Assembly (NCBI GenBank): GCA_041568335.1
Contig: JBFFZZ010000162.1
Span: 1-6,928 of the forward strand
Length of the DNA: 6,928 nucleotides
Direction of reading: 5' to 3'
Origin: WVWW01 sp041568335
GTDB taxonomy: Bacteria > Acidobacteriota > Polarisedimenticolia > Polarisedimenticolales > Polarisedimenticolaceae
Shown here: one piece after another, positions 1 to 6,315 of the stretch
How positions within the stretch are numbered: position 1 is the first letter of the stretch
Layout: each line of letters starts with the position of its first letter
Position numbers and translations under genes: made by a program
The notes under the pieces: generated by a model
The model's database searches: none
Seen by the model: only the letters and a program-made list of their open reading frames with translations
What the model was told of the DNA's origin: nothing

Positions 1-453
1 GTCGTGCCCCTCGGAGGCGAGCGGCGCGAGAGGCGTGACGCGCTGCTTCTGCAGTTCCAGACAGCCGCGCTCGTAAGTTGTTTTCTTCTCGTGCGTCGGC
101 AGGAAGACCATCGAGCGTTGGCGTTCGGGTTCGTGCCCACGTTCTTCCTGATCGCACCGACCTACTACTACTACATCACGCTGCTGCTGCCGTTCCTGTT
201 CTTCGCCGAGCGGCTCGAGCGACGGCGTGAGGCGCTCGGCGCTGCAGGCCTCTTCCTGATCGGTCTCGGCGGCTTCTGGTGCTACCACCGCTGGGACCAG
301 TACTTCCCGACCTACTACTGGATCTCCGTCATGTTCCTGGCGCTCGTGCTCGACATGATGGTTGTGGCGGCCATGGAAAAGCGCGCCACCGAGGATCCTG
401 CAAGCGGCTGGCAACCGCCCGATTCTCCCCGGAACAGCACACAAATCCCCTGA
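1..453 (+). CDS. C-terminal part of a polytopic membrane protein (5'-truncated)
   Basis: The reading frame is open from the first base and stops with TGA at 451-453. The GTG at position 4 could be read as a start, but the true start probably lies left of the window. Counting from that GTG, hydrophobic stretches fall at about residues 20-31, 38-67, 77-94 and 105-124, so three or four membrane-spanning helices are likely. Short Arg/Glu-rich connectors such as ERLERRRE lie between them. Residues 51-57 include a run of four tyrosines (APTYYYYI) next to a Leu/Phe-rich helix. The last 25 residues are polar and probably form a cytoplasmic tail. This pattern resembles the ends of multi-pass glycosyltransferase or polymerase-like membrane proteins, but no catalytic motif is visible, so no function is assigned. 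Overlapping frames are GC-rich shadows; the alternating hydrophobic and charged composition supports this one. Confidence 0.7.
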   Translation, partial: VVPLGGERRERRDALLLQFQTAALVSCFLLVRRQEDHRALAFGFVPTFFLIAPTYYYYITLLLPFLFFAERLERRREALGAAGLFLIGLGGFWCYHRWDQYFPTYYWISVMFLALVLDMMVVAAMEKRATEDPASGWQPPDSPRNSTQIP

Positions 454-534
454 TTCGAGACCTCCGTCGGCCCGCTGGAAATCGGTCCTTCGACTCCCCA
501 GATTGGACCCTGGGTTTAAGAACGACATCAGCGT

Positions 535-560
535 CTCGCGCGGCCTCACCGCCGCGCGGG
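535..560 (+). other. GC-rich stem-loop upstream of the GGDEF-EAL gene
   Basis: An 8-bp perfect stem (CGCGCGGC at 537-544 pairing with GCCGCGCG at 551-558) encloses the six-base loop CTCACC. A T-G wobble (536/559) and a C-G pair (535/560) extend it to 10 bp. It lies in the 131-base gap between the membrane-protein stop at 453 and the ATG at 585. No T-run follows, so it is not a canonical intrinsic terminator. It could be a terminator-like structure for the upstream gene, or a leader hairpin ending 24 bases before the start codon. Apart from this hairpin I see no convincing promoter in 454-584; TTTAAG at 515-520 is a weak -10 resemblance without a matching -35. Confidence 0.5.
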
Positions 561-584
561 CCGGGAAGACGTGCGACGGTAGGA

Positions 585-2648
585 ATGGCGACCGCGACCA
601 AAGTCAAGTTGGACCTCCGGGACGGGCTGCAAACCCTGCCCGACATCCTGTTCGTGCTCGACCGCGACGGGCGGATCCTCGACTGCGTGGGGGGCAACCC
701 CACCGACCTCATGCTGCCGCGCAAGGACCTCATCGGGAAGGACATAGCGCGTTGCCCGTTCGGCATCGGTCCGCTCTTCGAGGCCGCGCTGCGCGCCGCC
801 GGGAGGGGCAAGGGTCCCGCTTCGATCGAGTACACGCTGTTCTGTGAGACCGGGCCCGCCGCCTTCGAAGCGCGGATCGCCAAATCGCCCGACGTCGGTT
901 TCCTCGCGGTCGTGCGCAACACGACGCGCGGACCCCAGGATTTCGCGCCGCGCGTCGAAGACTTCGATGTCGGGAACGCGGTCGCGATGTGGAAAGCGGC
1001 GTTCGATGCCACGGCCGAGGGCATCCTCATCGTCGATCTCGACGGCAACTACGTGGCTTCCAACCACGTGTTCCACGAATTGTGGCGCATCCCGCGATAC
1101 ATGCTCTACCGCGGCCAGGAGATGGTGGTCGCCAAGTTCGCGCTTTCGCTGGTTCACGATCCGAAGGCTCTGCTGGAGCGGGTCAAGGAGATCCACGCGA
1201 CTCGTCGCGGGCGTAGCGTGAATATCGTCCGCTTCAAGGACGACCGGCACTTCGAGTGTATCTCGATGCCGCAGATGATCGGCGACCAGGTCGTGGGGCG
1301 CGTCTGGAGCTTCCGCGACATCACCGACCGGGTGCGGGCCGAAGCCCAAACGCGCCACGACGCCTACCACGACACGCTGACCGGGCTACCCAACCGGGCG
1401 TTGTTCCAGGACCGGCTGGACCAGGTCGTCGGCCGCGCGCGACGGTCCGATCTCAACGCGGCCGTGTTGCTCCTCGATCTCGACCGGTTCAAGATGATCA
1501 ACGACACCCTGGGTCATGCGGCGGGTGACGAGCTCTTGGTAGAGGTCGCCAGGCGTTTGCAGTCGAGAAAGCGTGAGGGCGACACGATCGCGCGGCTCGG
1601 CGGTGACGAGTTCGTCCTCATCGTTTCCGAGTTGCGGCACAAGGAAGACGCCGCGATCGTCGCCGAACAGCTCATCGAGGTCCTCAGGCCGCCGATCCAG
1701 ATCGAGACCCACGACCTGCGGGTCTCAGCGAGCATCGGTGTGGCGATCTTTCCCGACGACGGGAAAGAGAGCGCGGGGTTGCTCAAGAGCGCCGACATGG
1801 CGCTGTACCGGGCCAAGGAACTGGGACGGGACAACTACCAAGTCTTCGAAAAGAAGCTCAACGAGCGCACGATGGAGCGGCTGGTCCTCGAGAACGATCT
1901 CAAGCGGGCGATCCACGAGAAGGAATTCATCCTGCACTACCAGCCGCAGTACGACCTGAAGACCGGAGAGATGCGCGGGGTCGAGGCGCTCGTGCGCTGG
2001 AAACAGGGCAAGGAAGTGGTCCCACCGGGGAAATTCATCCGTATCGCCGAGGAATGCGGTCTCATCGTCCAACTCGGCCGCTGGGTGCTCGAGGAGGCGG
2101 CGCACACCTGCGCGGAGATCAACAAGAAAAGCGTCCTTTCGCTGCGCATCTGCGTGAACGTCTCGGCGCTCCAGATCCAACGGCCCAACTTCGCCAACGA
2201 GGTCGCGGAGATTCTCCGCAGCGCGGATCTCGAGCCCAAGAAGCTCGTCGTCGAGCTCACCGAGAGCGCGTTGATGGCCAATCCCGAACAGGGTTCCTAC
2301 GCCATGGAGCAGCTCCAGCAGATGGGCGTCGGCATCGCGATGGACGACTTCGGCACGGGCCACTCCTCGTTGAACCACGTTTCGGTCTTGCCGATCTCGT
2401 TCCTCAAGATCGATCGTGCCTTCGTCGAGAACTGCGCCAAACGCAAGGCCGACGCGTCGATCCTCACCGCAATCGTCACGATGGGCCACGCGCTCGGGTT
2501 CAAGGTGCTCGCCGAAGGTGTCGAGAACAAGTCGCAGGAGCGGATTCTACGCGAGCAAGGTTGCGACGAAGTGCAGGGTTACCTCTACAGTCGTCCCGTG
2601 ACCAAACCGCAGCTGTTCAAGCTGCTGGGAATCAAGAAGGGCCGCTAG
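585..2648 (+). CDS. PAS-PAS-GGDEF-EAL cyclic-di-GMP synthase/phosphodiesterase
   Basis: This 687-residue protein is predicted to make and/or degrade the second messenger cyclic-di-GMP. From ATG 585, a PAS-like domain spans about residues 14-112 (ILFVLDRDGRILDC) and a second about 136-248, ending in WSFRDITDR. The GGDEF domain (about 258-418) has DTLTGLPNR at its front, LDLDRFKMINDTLGH, and an intact GGDEF at 339-343. An RxxD inhibitory I-site (R330/D333) sits the usual five residues upstream. The EAL domain (about 440-680) retains EAL 467-469, N525, E557 in ELTES, DDFGTG 587-592, K608, AEGVE 643-647 and Q664 in QGY, so every signature residue for hydrolysis is present. There is no membrane segment or signal peptide, so it is probably cytoplasmic, sensing through the PAS domains with an unknown ligand. 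The frame is open further upstream to 279, but that part overlaps the membrane-protein gene and carries no domain. GGTAGGA abuts the chosen ATG and is an unusually close ribosome binding site, so the exact start is less certain than the identity. Confidence 0.93.
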   Translation: MATATKVKLDLRDGLQTLPDILFVLDRDGRILDCVGGNPTDLMLPRKDLIGKDIARCPFGIGPLFEAALRAAGRGKGPASIEYTLFCETGPAAFEARIAKSPDVGFLAVVRNTTRGPQDFAPRVEDFDVGNAVAMWKAAFDATAEGILIVDLDGNYVASNHVFHELWRIPRYMLYRGQEMVVAKFALSLVHDPKALLERVKEIHATRRGRSVNIVRFKDDRHFECISMPQMIGDQVVGRVWSFRDITDRVRAEAQTRHDAYHDTLTGLPNRALFQDRLDQVVGRARRSDLNAAVLLLDLDRFKMINDTLGHAAGDELLVEVARRLQSRKREGDTIARLGGDEFVLIVSELRHKEDAAIVAEQLIEVLRPPIQIETHDLRVSASIGVAIFPDDGKESAGLLKSADMALYRAKELGRDNYQVFEKKLNERTMERLVLENDLKRAIHEKEFILHYQPQYDLKTGEMRGVEALVRWKQGKEVVPPGKFIRIAEECGLIVQLGRWVLEEAAHTCAEINKKSVLSLRICVNVSALQIQRPNFANEVAEILRSADLEPKKLVVELTESALMANPEQGSYAMEQLQQMGVGIAMDDFGTGHSSLNHVSVLPISFLKIDRAFVENCAKRKADASILTAIVTMGHALGFKVLAEGVENKSQERILREQGCDEVQGYLYSRPVTKPQLFKLLGIKKGR

Positions 2649-2654
2649 CGGCCC
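2639..2654. repeat. 16-bp perfect palindrome over overlapping convergent stop codons
   Basis: GGGCCGCTAGCGGCCC is identical to its reverse complement. Its central CTAG (2645-2648) holds both stop codons: TAG at 2646-2648 for the plus-strand GGDEF-EAL gene, and TAG read on the minus strand from 2647-2645 for the glycosidase gene. In RNA of either strand it can form a 6-bp GC stem with a CTAG tetraloop, so it could help end transcription in both directions. No strong T-run follows on either side; the minus-strand continuation TTCTTGATT is mildly T-rich. Confidence 0.6.
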
Positions 2655-3676
2655 GCCCACGCCTCCCGGATCACCTCGCGCATCTCGGGTGTCGCGAGGC
2701 GGAAGTCGCGGCCGACCGGGCGTGGCTCGGGGAACCACTTCCAGAGGAACGACCCGAGGATCGCGGCCTCGCGTTCGACCGTCTCGAGCGCGACACGCGT
2801 ACACAGCGCCTGCAGCGCGGTCCCTTCGCCATCGGTCTCGCCGGACCACGGCTCGCGCGCGGTCCGGGACGAGTGGTTGTACCCCAGCTCGGTCAGCAAA
2901 ACGGGGCGCCCCTGGGCCTCGCTGAAGGCGGACAGCTTTGCCGCCCAGCGGGCCCAACCCGCGCGAACCGTGTCCGCGGTTACCGCTTCGTCCGCATCGA
3001 CGAGCGGGAAGTAACCTTGGATTCCGATCGCATCCAACGCGTTCCAGAAGGGGACCGACTCGTAACGATCCCAGTTGGCGGCATAGGTCAGCGGCGCGTC
3101 GGTCGCCCGGCGGACCGCCGCGATCACCTCACGCCAACGATCCTCGTGCTCCAGCGTCCGGGCCAGCTCGGTTCCCACGACGAAGCCGTCGGCCTCGCGC
3201 GTGATCTTCGCCACGGCGACGATCCAGTCCGTGTAACCGTTCCAGAAGCGCTCCCAAGCGGCCTCCTCGTCGAATCCGATCTCGCCGCGCCACTCGAAAG
3301 AACCCCAGTAGGCCAGGTGAGGCTTGATCAGGATCTTCAGGCCGAGGGCATGCGCCTCGCGGATCGGACGCGTGAGCTCCTCGGTGGGCGAGTCGGGGTC
3401 GACGGGACGGTAGATCCGCACGGTTCCGTCGGGGCGGATCCCGGCGTAAGGGTGGATCGCGACCCACCCGGCGCCCAGATCGCGGAGCTGCTGCATCGTG
3501 GGACGCATGTGGTCGGTGGCCCATTCCTGACCCGAGCGATGCGTCGAGATCGTCACGCCACGGATCGACGCGGGAAACCCCCCGGGAGTGTCGGACGGGG
3601 GCGGATCGGCACCGCCCCCGCCCGTCAGCAAGACGACCGCCGCGAACACGATGGGGTCAAGTCTCGACATGCACAC
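2645..3676 (-). CDS. GH113-type (beta-mannanase-like) TIM-barrel glycoside hydrolase, probably exported
   Basis: This 343-residue protein resembles the GH113 family, whose characterised members are endo-beta-1,4-mannanases. In order the sequence shows a hydrophobic leader (about residues 8-18), RGVTIST at 39-45, WVAIHPYAG at 71-79, LKILIKPHL at 113-121, FVVGTEL at 165-171, YAANWDRY at 198-205, ALDAIGIQGYFPL at 213-225, LLTELGYN at 260-267 and GSFLWKWFP at 308-316. By analogy with GH113, E170 would be the acid/base and E263 the nucleophile; both sit at ends of predicted beta strands. The leader has only one arginine and an aspartate before the hydrophobic core, and no lipobox cysteine, so export is likely but not certain. 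GTG 3676 is preferred to the ATG two codons later because GAGGA lies seven bases before it. The gene follows the unrecognised exported-protein gene by 90 bases in the same direction and converges on the GGDEF-EAL gene. The actual sugar substrate is not readable from sequence. Confidence 0.82.
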   Translation of the reverse strand: MCMSRLDPIVFAAVVLLTGGGGADPPPSDTPGGFPASIRGVTISTHRSGQEWATDHMRPTMQQLRDLGAGWVAIHPYAGIRPDGTVRIYRPVDPDSPTEELTRPIREAHALGLKILIKPHLAYWGSFEWRGEIGFDEEAAWERFWNGYTDWIVAVAKITREADGFVVGTELARTLEHEDRWREVIAAVRRATDAPLTYAANWDRYESVPFWNALDAIGIQGYFPLVDADEAVTADTVRAGWARWAAKLSAFSEAQGRPVLLTELGYNHSSRTAREPWSGETDGEGTALQALCTRVALETVEREAAILGSFLWKWFPEPRPVGRDFRLATPEMREVIREAWAGR

Positions 3677-3766
3677 TTGCTCTTCCTCGGGACCGTCTAA
3701 CGCTGAAAGCGTCCGAAGCTCACGGGGATCATTGTAGCCGTGGGGGCGTGAACCGGAGGGGCGGGT
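3677..3766 (-). promoter_or_regulatory. Gap between the two exported-protein genes, with RBS and a weak -10
   Basis: Reading the minus strand, GAGGA (3688-3684) sits seven bases before GTG 3676 and is a good ribosome binding site. It favours that GTG over the ATG at 3670, from which it would be 13 bases away. TACAAT (3736-3731) matches five of six positions of a -10 box, but no TTGACA-like element lies 16-18 bases upstream, so a dedicated promoter is doubtful. A small inverted repeat, ACGCT and AGCGT around three bases (3700-3712), is too short to call a terminator. The upstream gene's transcript may simply read through. Confidence 0.4.
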
Positions 3767-4852
3767 CTAGTTCCGCGTGCGCAGCCGAATCTTGTCCTCG
3801 GGGGCGATTTTGGCGAGTGCCTCGAGGGCGTTCGCGGCGCGGTTCAGCGGCCGCCACTGCGCTTCCGCGAGCTCGCGGTTCGGCGCCCTGTCCGGACCCA
3901 CGATCCAGCGCTGCTCGAAGTACCGTTCCGTCGCGGTCAGGCAAGAGACCATGCGTAGCGGCCAATCCTCTCCCTGGAGCTCGGGGGCGTGGTTGCGCTG
4001 GACCGCGCTCAACAGCTCGTCGAGGCTCCGCTCCACCGGGCGCAGCTCGCTGTCGCGCAGCCTCTCCCAGCCGGCCCGTTTGCGCCGGTCGGTCGGCGGA
4101 GGGCCGATCAACACGGGATCCTCGGAGGTCCGCACGCCGTCGACCACCCGTATGACGTCGACCATCCTGGCCATCAGCTTGCCGGTCGCGGCATCCGGCC
4201 GGGCGTCCTCGTCGAGGACCCGGTCCCGCTGGGTGGCGAGCCACTGCAACAGGTCGTCCTGCCAGCGACAGGTGTCCGGTGGACGGTGGTTGGAATCGAC
4301 GAGCAACCTGCGGAACGACTCGGTCGACTGGACGACGCGTTTCTGCTCCGGCTCCAGCTCACCACGAACGACACGCGGCTCTTGCCAGGTTTCGATCGGC
4401 TTTTCCGGCCGCGGCGGAAACAGGCTCGTCGGCGCCGACGCAACTCGCGGGGCTGCCGGCTCGTCGGGGATGTTGATCGTCAAGCGGCCGGTTCCCGCGC
4501 CGCTCAACGGCAGCGCATGGATGACCAGTGTCCAAGGACCCTGCTTGAGCTGGTTGCGCTCGACCGTCATCTTCATCCGGAGCGGCGAGGGGCCGCTGCG
4601 CCGCTGGGTGACACCGCGACCGCCGGGCGGTTCGATGCGAAAGGCCAACGGCCGGTTGCCGGACCACTCCGCCTCGACGGAGATCTCGCCGGGGTGGGGA
4701 ACCCAGAACGGAAGTTCGAAGTGCGCGGCCTGCCCCTCCGGGATCTCCAGGCTGTACAGCTTCTGTTCCGCGCAGACGGCGCCGGCGGCCAGCACGACGC
4801 AGGCCAGCGGCAGCCACACCAGGGGACCCCGGTTCGTTTTCAATCGGTCCAC
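3767..4852 (-). CDS. Exported protein of unknown function, beta-rich N-terminal half and helical C-terminal half
   Basis: I do not recognise this 361-residue protein. From GTG 4852 it has a classic Sec signal: K5 and R8, then a hydrophobic core at about residues 10-25, then VCA-E giving signal peptidase I cleavage after A28. The cysteine at 27 does not fit a lipobox because valine precedes it. Residues 30-130 alternate in a beta pattern (GEISVEAEW, LAFRIEPPGG, GPWTLVIHALPL, GRLTINIP), resembling small beta-sandwich domains such as the PPC type. A Pro-rich linker (about 131-160) leads to a charged, helical region at 165-361. The mature chain has only two cysteines, C195 and C304, which could form a disulfide. 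The frame stays open upstream to 5149, but that part runs antisense into the DUF72 gene and lacks a leader. AAAGG lies seven bases before GTG 4852; TTG 4843 is a second possible start. Its same-direction neighbour is the GH113-type hydrolase, which hints at a shared envelope or extracellular role, but that is inference. Confidence 0.75.
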   Translation of the reverse strand: MDRLKTNRGPLVWLPLACVVLAAGAVCAEQKLYSLEIPEGQAAHFELPFWVPHPGEISVEAEWSGNRPLAFRIEPPGGRGVTQRRSGPSPLRMKMTVERNQLKQGPWTLVIHALPLSGAGTGRLTINIPDEPAAPRVASAPTSLFPPRPEKPIETWQEPRVVRGELEPEQKRVVQSTESFRRLLVDSNHRPPDTCRWQDDLLQWLATQRDRVLDEDARPDAATGKLMARMVDVIRVVDGVRTSEDPVLIGPPPTDRRKRAGWERLRDSELRPVERSLDELLSAVQRNHAPELQGEDWPLRMVSCLTATERYFEQRWIVGPDRAPNRELAEAQWRPLNRAANALEALAKIAPEDKIRLRTRN

Positions 4853-4859
4853 ACCCCTA

Positions 4860-4864
4860 CCTTT
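4860..4864 (-). promoter_or_regulatory. Ribosome binding site of the unknown exported-protein gene
   Basis: On the minus strand AAAGG is followed by seven bases and then GTG 4852. This spacing favours the GTG over the in-frame TTG at 4843, and places the start just ahead of the signal peptide. Confidence 0.5.
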
Positions 4865-4889
4865 CGGCCGTACGGCGGCCTTGCCGGAA

Positions 4890-4895
4890 TATAAT
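4890..4895 (+). promoter_or_regulatory. Consensus -10 box for the DUF72 gene
   Basis: TATAAT matches the -10 consensus exactly and stands out in very GC-rich surroundings. A transcript starting near 4902 would have a leader of about 20 bases before TTG 4922, just long enough to carry the ribosome binding site. No good -35 lies 16-18 bases upstream (GCCGTA at 4867-4872), so the promoter may need an activator or be weak. It lies inside GGAATATAATTCC (4886-4898), an inverted repeat with 5-base arms. Confidence 0.5.
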
Positions 4896-4906
4896 TCCCG
4901 AGACGG

Positions 4907-4911
4907 GGAGG
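4907..4911 (+). promoter_or_regulatory. Ribosome binding site deciding the TTG start of the DUF72 gene
   Basis: GGAGG, within GGGGAGGGA, lies ten bases before TTG 4922. No ATG or GTG occurs in frame before the conserved GTSSWS motif, so this site supports the rare TTG start. Confidence 0.6.
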
Positions 4912-4921
4912 GACAAATCGC

Positions 4922-5809
4922 TTGATTCCTGGTCTTTTTGACGGGCCTGACGAGCGCCTGGGCCATCTCGACCCACCGATTCGCCTGGGCACGTCGTCTT
5001 GGTCGGCCGCGGACTGGAAGGGTCCGTTCTACCCGCCCAACGCTCGACCCGGCGATTTCCTGAGGTACTACGCCGAACATTTTGACGCCGTCGAGTGCGA
5101 CGCCACGTTCTACGCCACGCCGGCCCTTCGAACGGTCGAGGGCTGGCACGCCAAGACGCCCGAGGGGTTCATGCTGGCCAGCAAGCTACCCCGCGAGATC
5201 ACGCACGATCTCGGGATGGTCGGTTGTGCCGACGTGTTGCGCGATCACCTGCAGGTCATGAGCACGCTGGGTTCCCGGCTGGGTCCGATCGTAGCCCAAT
5301 TCGCCTACGTGCCTCGGGGCCGCGATGCGCAGGAGCACGCCACAGGTGACGACTTCCGGGCCCGACTCGCACCGTTCCTCGAGCTGTGGCCGCGCGAGAT
5401 GGAGCTCGTCGTCGAGGTGCGCAACAGGAGGTGGATCGCCGAACCGTTGCTCGATCTTCTGCGCGAGAACGGTGTCGGGCTGGTGCTGCCGGCCTATTAC
5501 ACGATGCCCGCCCCGGCGGAGCTGTTCGGCGGCGTGGACCCGGTGACGAGCGACCTGATCTACGTCCGTTTCCTCGGTCATCACCGGGAGATGGATGCGC
5601 TGGTCGCGCGGCTCCGCGCGGAAGGCAAGAGAGCCGGTGAATGGGGCGAGCTCGCGCTCGACCGTAGCGACGAGATGCGCGAATGGGTCCGCCCGTTGCG
5701 CGAGCGCGCATCCGCGGGCAAGCGCGTCGTGACGTTCTTCAACAACCACTACGCCGGTTACGCGCCGGGATCGGTGTTTCTCTTCGGTCGCCTCTGGCAG
5801 GGGGAGTGA
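4922..5809 (+). CDS. DUF72 (YecE-family) protein
   Basis: The 295-residue product has the hallmarks of DUF72/YecE, a widespread family with a TIM-barrel fold and no firmly established biochemical activity. In order: IRLGTSSWS at 20-28, DWKGPFYP at 31-38, VECDATFYATP at 57-67, SKLPREITHD at 87-96, VEVRNRRW at 164-171, YVRFLGHH at 214-221 and FFNNHYAGYAP at 272-282. All the usual family blocks are present and the length is near the family norm of about 240-300, so the gene appears intact. A member from Thermotoga maritima was proposed on structural grounds to bind nucleic acid; I recall this from the literature and cannot test it here. There is no signal peptide, so it is probably cytoplasmic. 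It starts at TTG with a good ribosome binding site and is divergent from the unknown exported-protein gene. It converges on the zinc-ribbon gene with only five bases between the stops. Confidence 0.9.
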   Translation: MIPGLFDGPDERLGHLDPPIRLGTSSWSAADWKGPFYPPNARPGDFLRYYAEHFDAVECDATFYATPALRTVEGWHAKTPEGFMLASKLPREITHDLGMVGCADVLRDHLQVMSTLGSRLGPIVAQFAYVPRGRDAQEHATGDDFRARLAPFLELWPREMELVVEVRNRRWIAEPLLDLLRENGVGLVLPAYYTMPAPAELFGGVDPVTSDLIYVRFLGHHREMDALVARLRAEGKRAGEWGELALDRSDEMREWVRPLRERASAGKRVVTFFNNHYAGYAPGSVFLFGRLWQGE

Positions 5810-5814
5810 TCCGG

Positions 5815-6309
5815 CTAGAGCTCGTAGAGCTCGGGATCCACCGTGGGGCGTGATCGGGCCCGCAGTAGCCGCAGCTTCGGTCCCTGTCCGGCGAACGGAT
5901 CCTCCGCCTCGAGGACGTCTCCCATCTCGGCCTCGATCGTGTCGGGATCCTCCCCGGCCTCGCAACGCCTCAAGGCTTCCTCCATGCCCTCGCCCATCGG
6001 CGCCCCGCTGTTCTCATAGAAGCGCCGCATCAGGCCTGCCATCGCTTTGGGATCGTCCTCGCCGAGGGACTCGGCCTCGCGGGCGAGGCCCTCCATCGCC
6101 CGTTCCATGCGCTCGGTGTCGACGCCGGGCGGCGGTTTTCCGGTTTCGGCGTCGTCCGCACCCCCGGTGACCGCGAACGTGGAGGCGCGGCGCTCGAGTC
6201 GAGGCCGGCCGCAGCGGGGACAGGCCGGGCGCTTGCGGGTGTCGACTTTCCGCGACAGGAAGTTGAACAGCACGTGGCAGTCGGAGCAGTAGAACTCGTA
6301 GATGGGCAT
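5815..6309 (-). CDS. FmdB-type zinc-ribbon protein with acidic helical tail
   Basis: The N-terminus MPIYEFYCSDC is the FmdB-family signature. C8 and C11 pair with C30 and C33 (CPRC) to make a four-cysteine zinc ribbon in the first 50 residues, including the usual RRASTFAV end. FmdB was named as a possible regulator of the formamidase operon, but most members are of unknown role. Many family members are short (roughly 60-110 residues); this one has 164. The extra part is a Gly/Pro linker (50-62) and an acidic region (about 63-140), rich in Glu and Ala and probably helical, with motifs such as GEGMEEALRR and EAGEDPD. The tail ends in a basic stretch and ELYEL. ATG 6309 starts six bases after the stop of the topoisomerase VI gene, and no clear Shine-Dalgarno sequence precedes it, so translation is probably coupled to that gene. 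Confidence 0.85.
   Translation of the reverse strand: MPIYEFYCSDCHVLFNFLSRKVDTRKRPACPRCGRPRLERRASTFAVTGGADDAETGKPPPGVDTERMERAMEGLAREAESLGEDDPKAMAGLMRRFYENSGAPMGEGMEEALRRCEAGEDPDTIEAEMGDVLEAEDPFAGQGPKLRLLRARSRPTVDPELYEL
5816..5833. repeat. 9-bp tandem duplication at the 3' end of the zinc-ribbon gene
   Basis: TAGAGCTCG occurs twice in a row on the plus strand. On the minus strand the two copies encode the terminal ELYEL and supply the final stop: the first TA is followed by C (Tyr) and the second by G (TAG stop). One copy may have arisen by slippage that added three residues to the C-terminus. Confidence 0.6.
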
Positions 6310-6315
6310 CGTGTG

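Larger units (their letters stand above)
4888..4916 (-). promoter_or_regulatory. Sigma-70-like promoter for the unknown exported-protein gene
   Basis: On the minus strand TTGTCC (4916-4911, four of six matches to TTGACA) is followed by a 17-base spacer and TATATT (4893-4888, five of six matches to TATAAT). This predicts a transcript start near 4881 and a leader of about 30 bases to GTG 4852. It is the only well-spaced -35/-10 pair I found in the window. Its -35 element overlaps the ribosome-binding region of the divergent DUF72 gene. Confidence 0.55.

Noticed and set aside
20..28. GC-rich low-complexity cgagcggcgcgagaggcg as a repeat
   Set aside because: It encodes an Arg/Glu-rich connector in the membrane protein and shows no exact repeat unit.
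279..584. N-terminal extension of the GGDEF-EAL reading frame
   Set aside because: It overlaps the membrane-protein gene in another frame, has no domain or leader, and crosses the GC-rich hairpin. The first PAS domain begins just after ATG 585.
1725..2489. Minus-strand frame of 254 residues antisense to the GGDEF-EAL gene
   Set aside because: It mirrors the codon bias of the sense strand, has a charged low-complexity composition and shows no recognisable motif.
2054..3700. Long plus-strand frame (548 residues) spanning the end of the GGDEF-EAL gene and the whole glycosidase gene
   Set aside because: Its product is Arg/Gly/Pro-rich without domains. It is out of frame with the EAL domain and antisense to the glycosidase, both of which have clear family motifs. 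Long spurious frames are expected at this GC content.
3700..3712. Short inverted repeat ACGCT-GAA-AGCGT as a terminator
   Set aside because: It has a five-base stem and no T-run, so it is too weak to call.
3777..4925. Plus-strand frame of 382 residues opposite the unknown exported-protein gene
   Set aside because: It is Ser/Arg/Gly-rich without domain features. The minus strand has a signal peptide, a ribosome binding site and a promoter, so the coding strand is minus.
4853..5149. N-terminal extension of the unknown exported protein
   Set aside because: It would bury the signal peptide inside the protein and run antisense into the DUF72 coding region. GTG 4852 has a ribosome binding site and an immediate leader.
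5186..5965. Minus-strand frame of 259 residues antisense to the DUF72 gene
   Set aside because: All DUF72 motifs lie on the plus strand, and the minus product has no family features.
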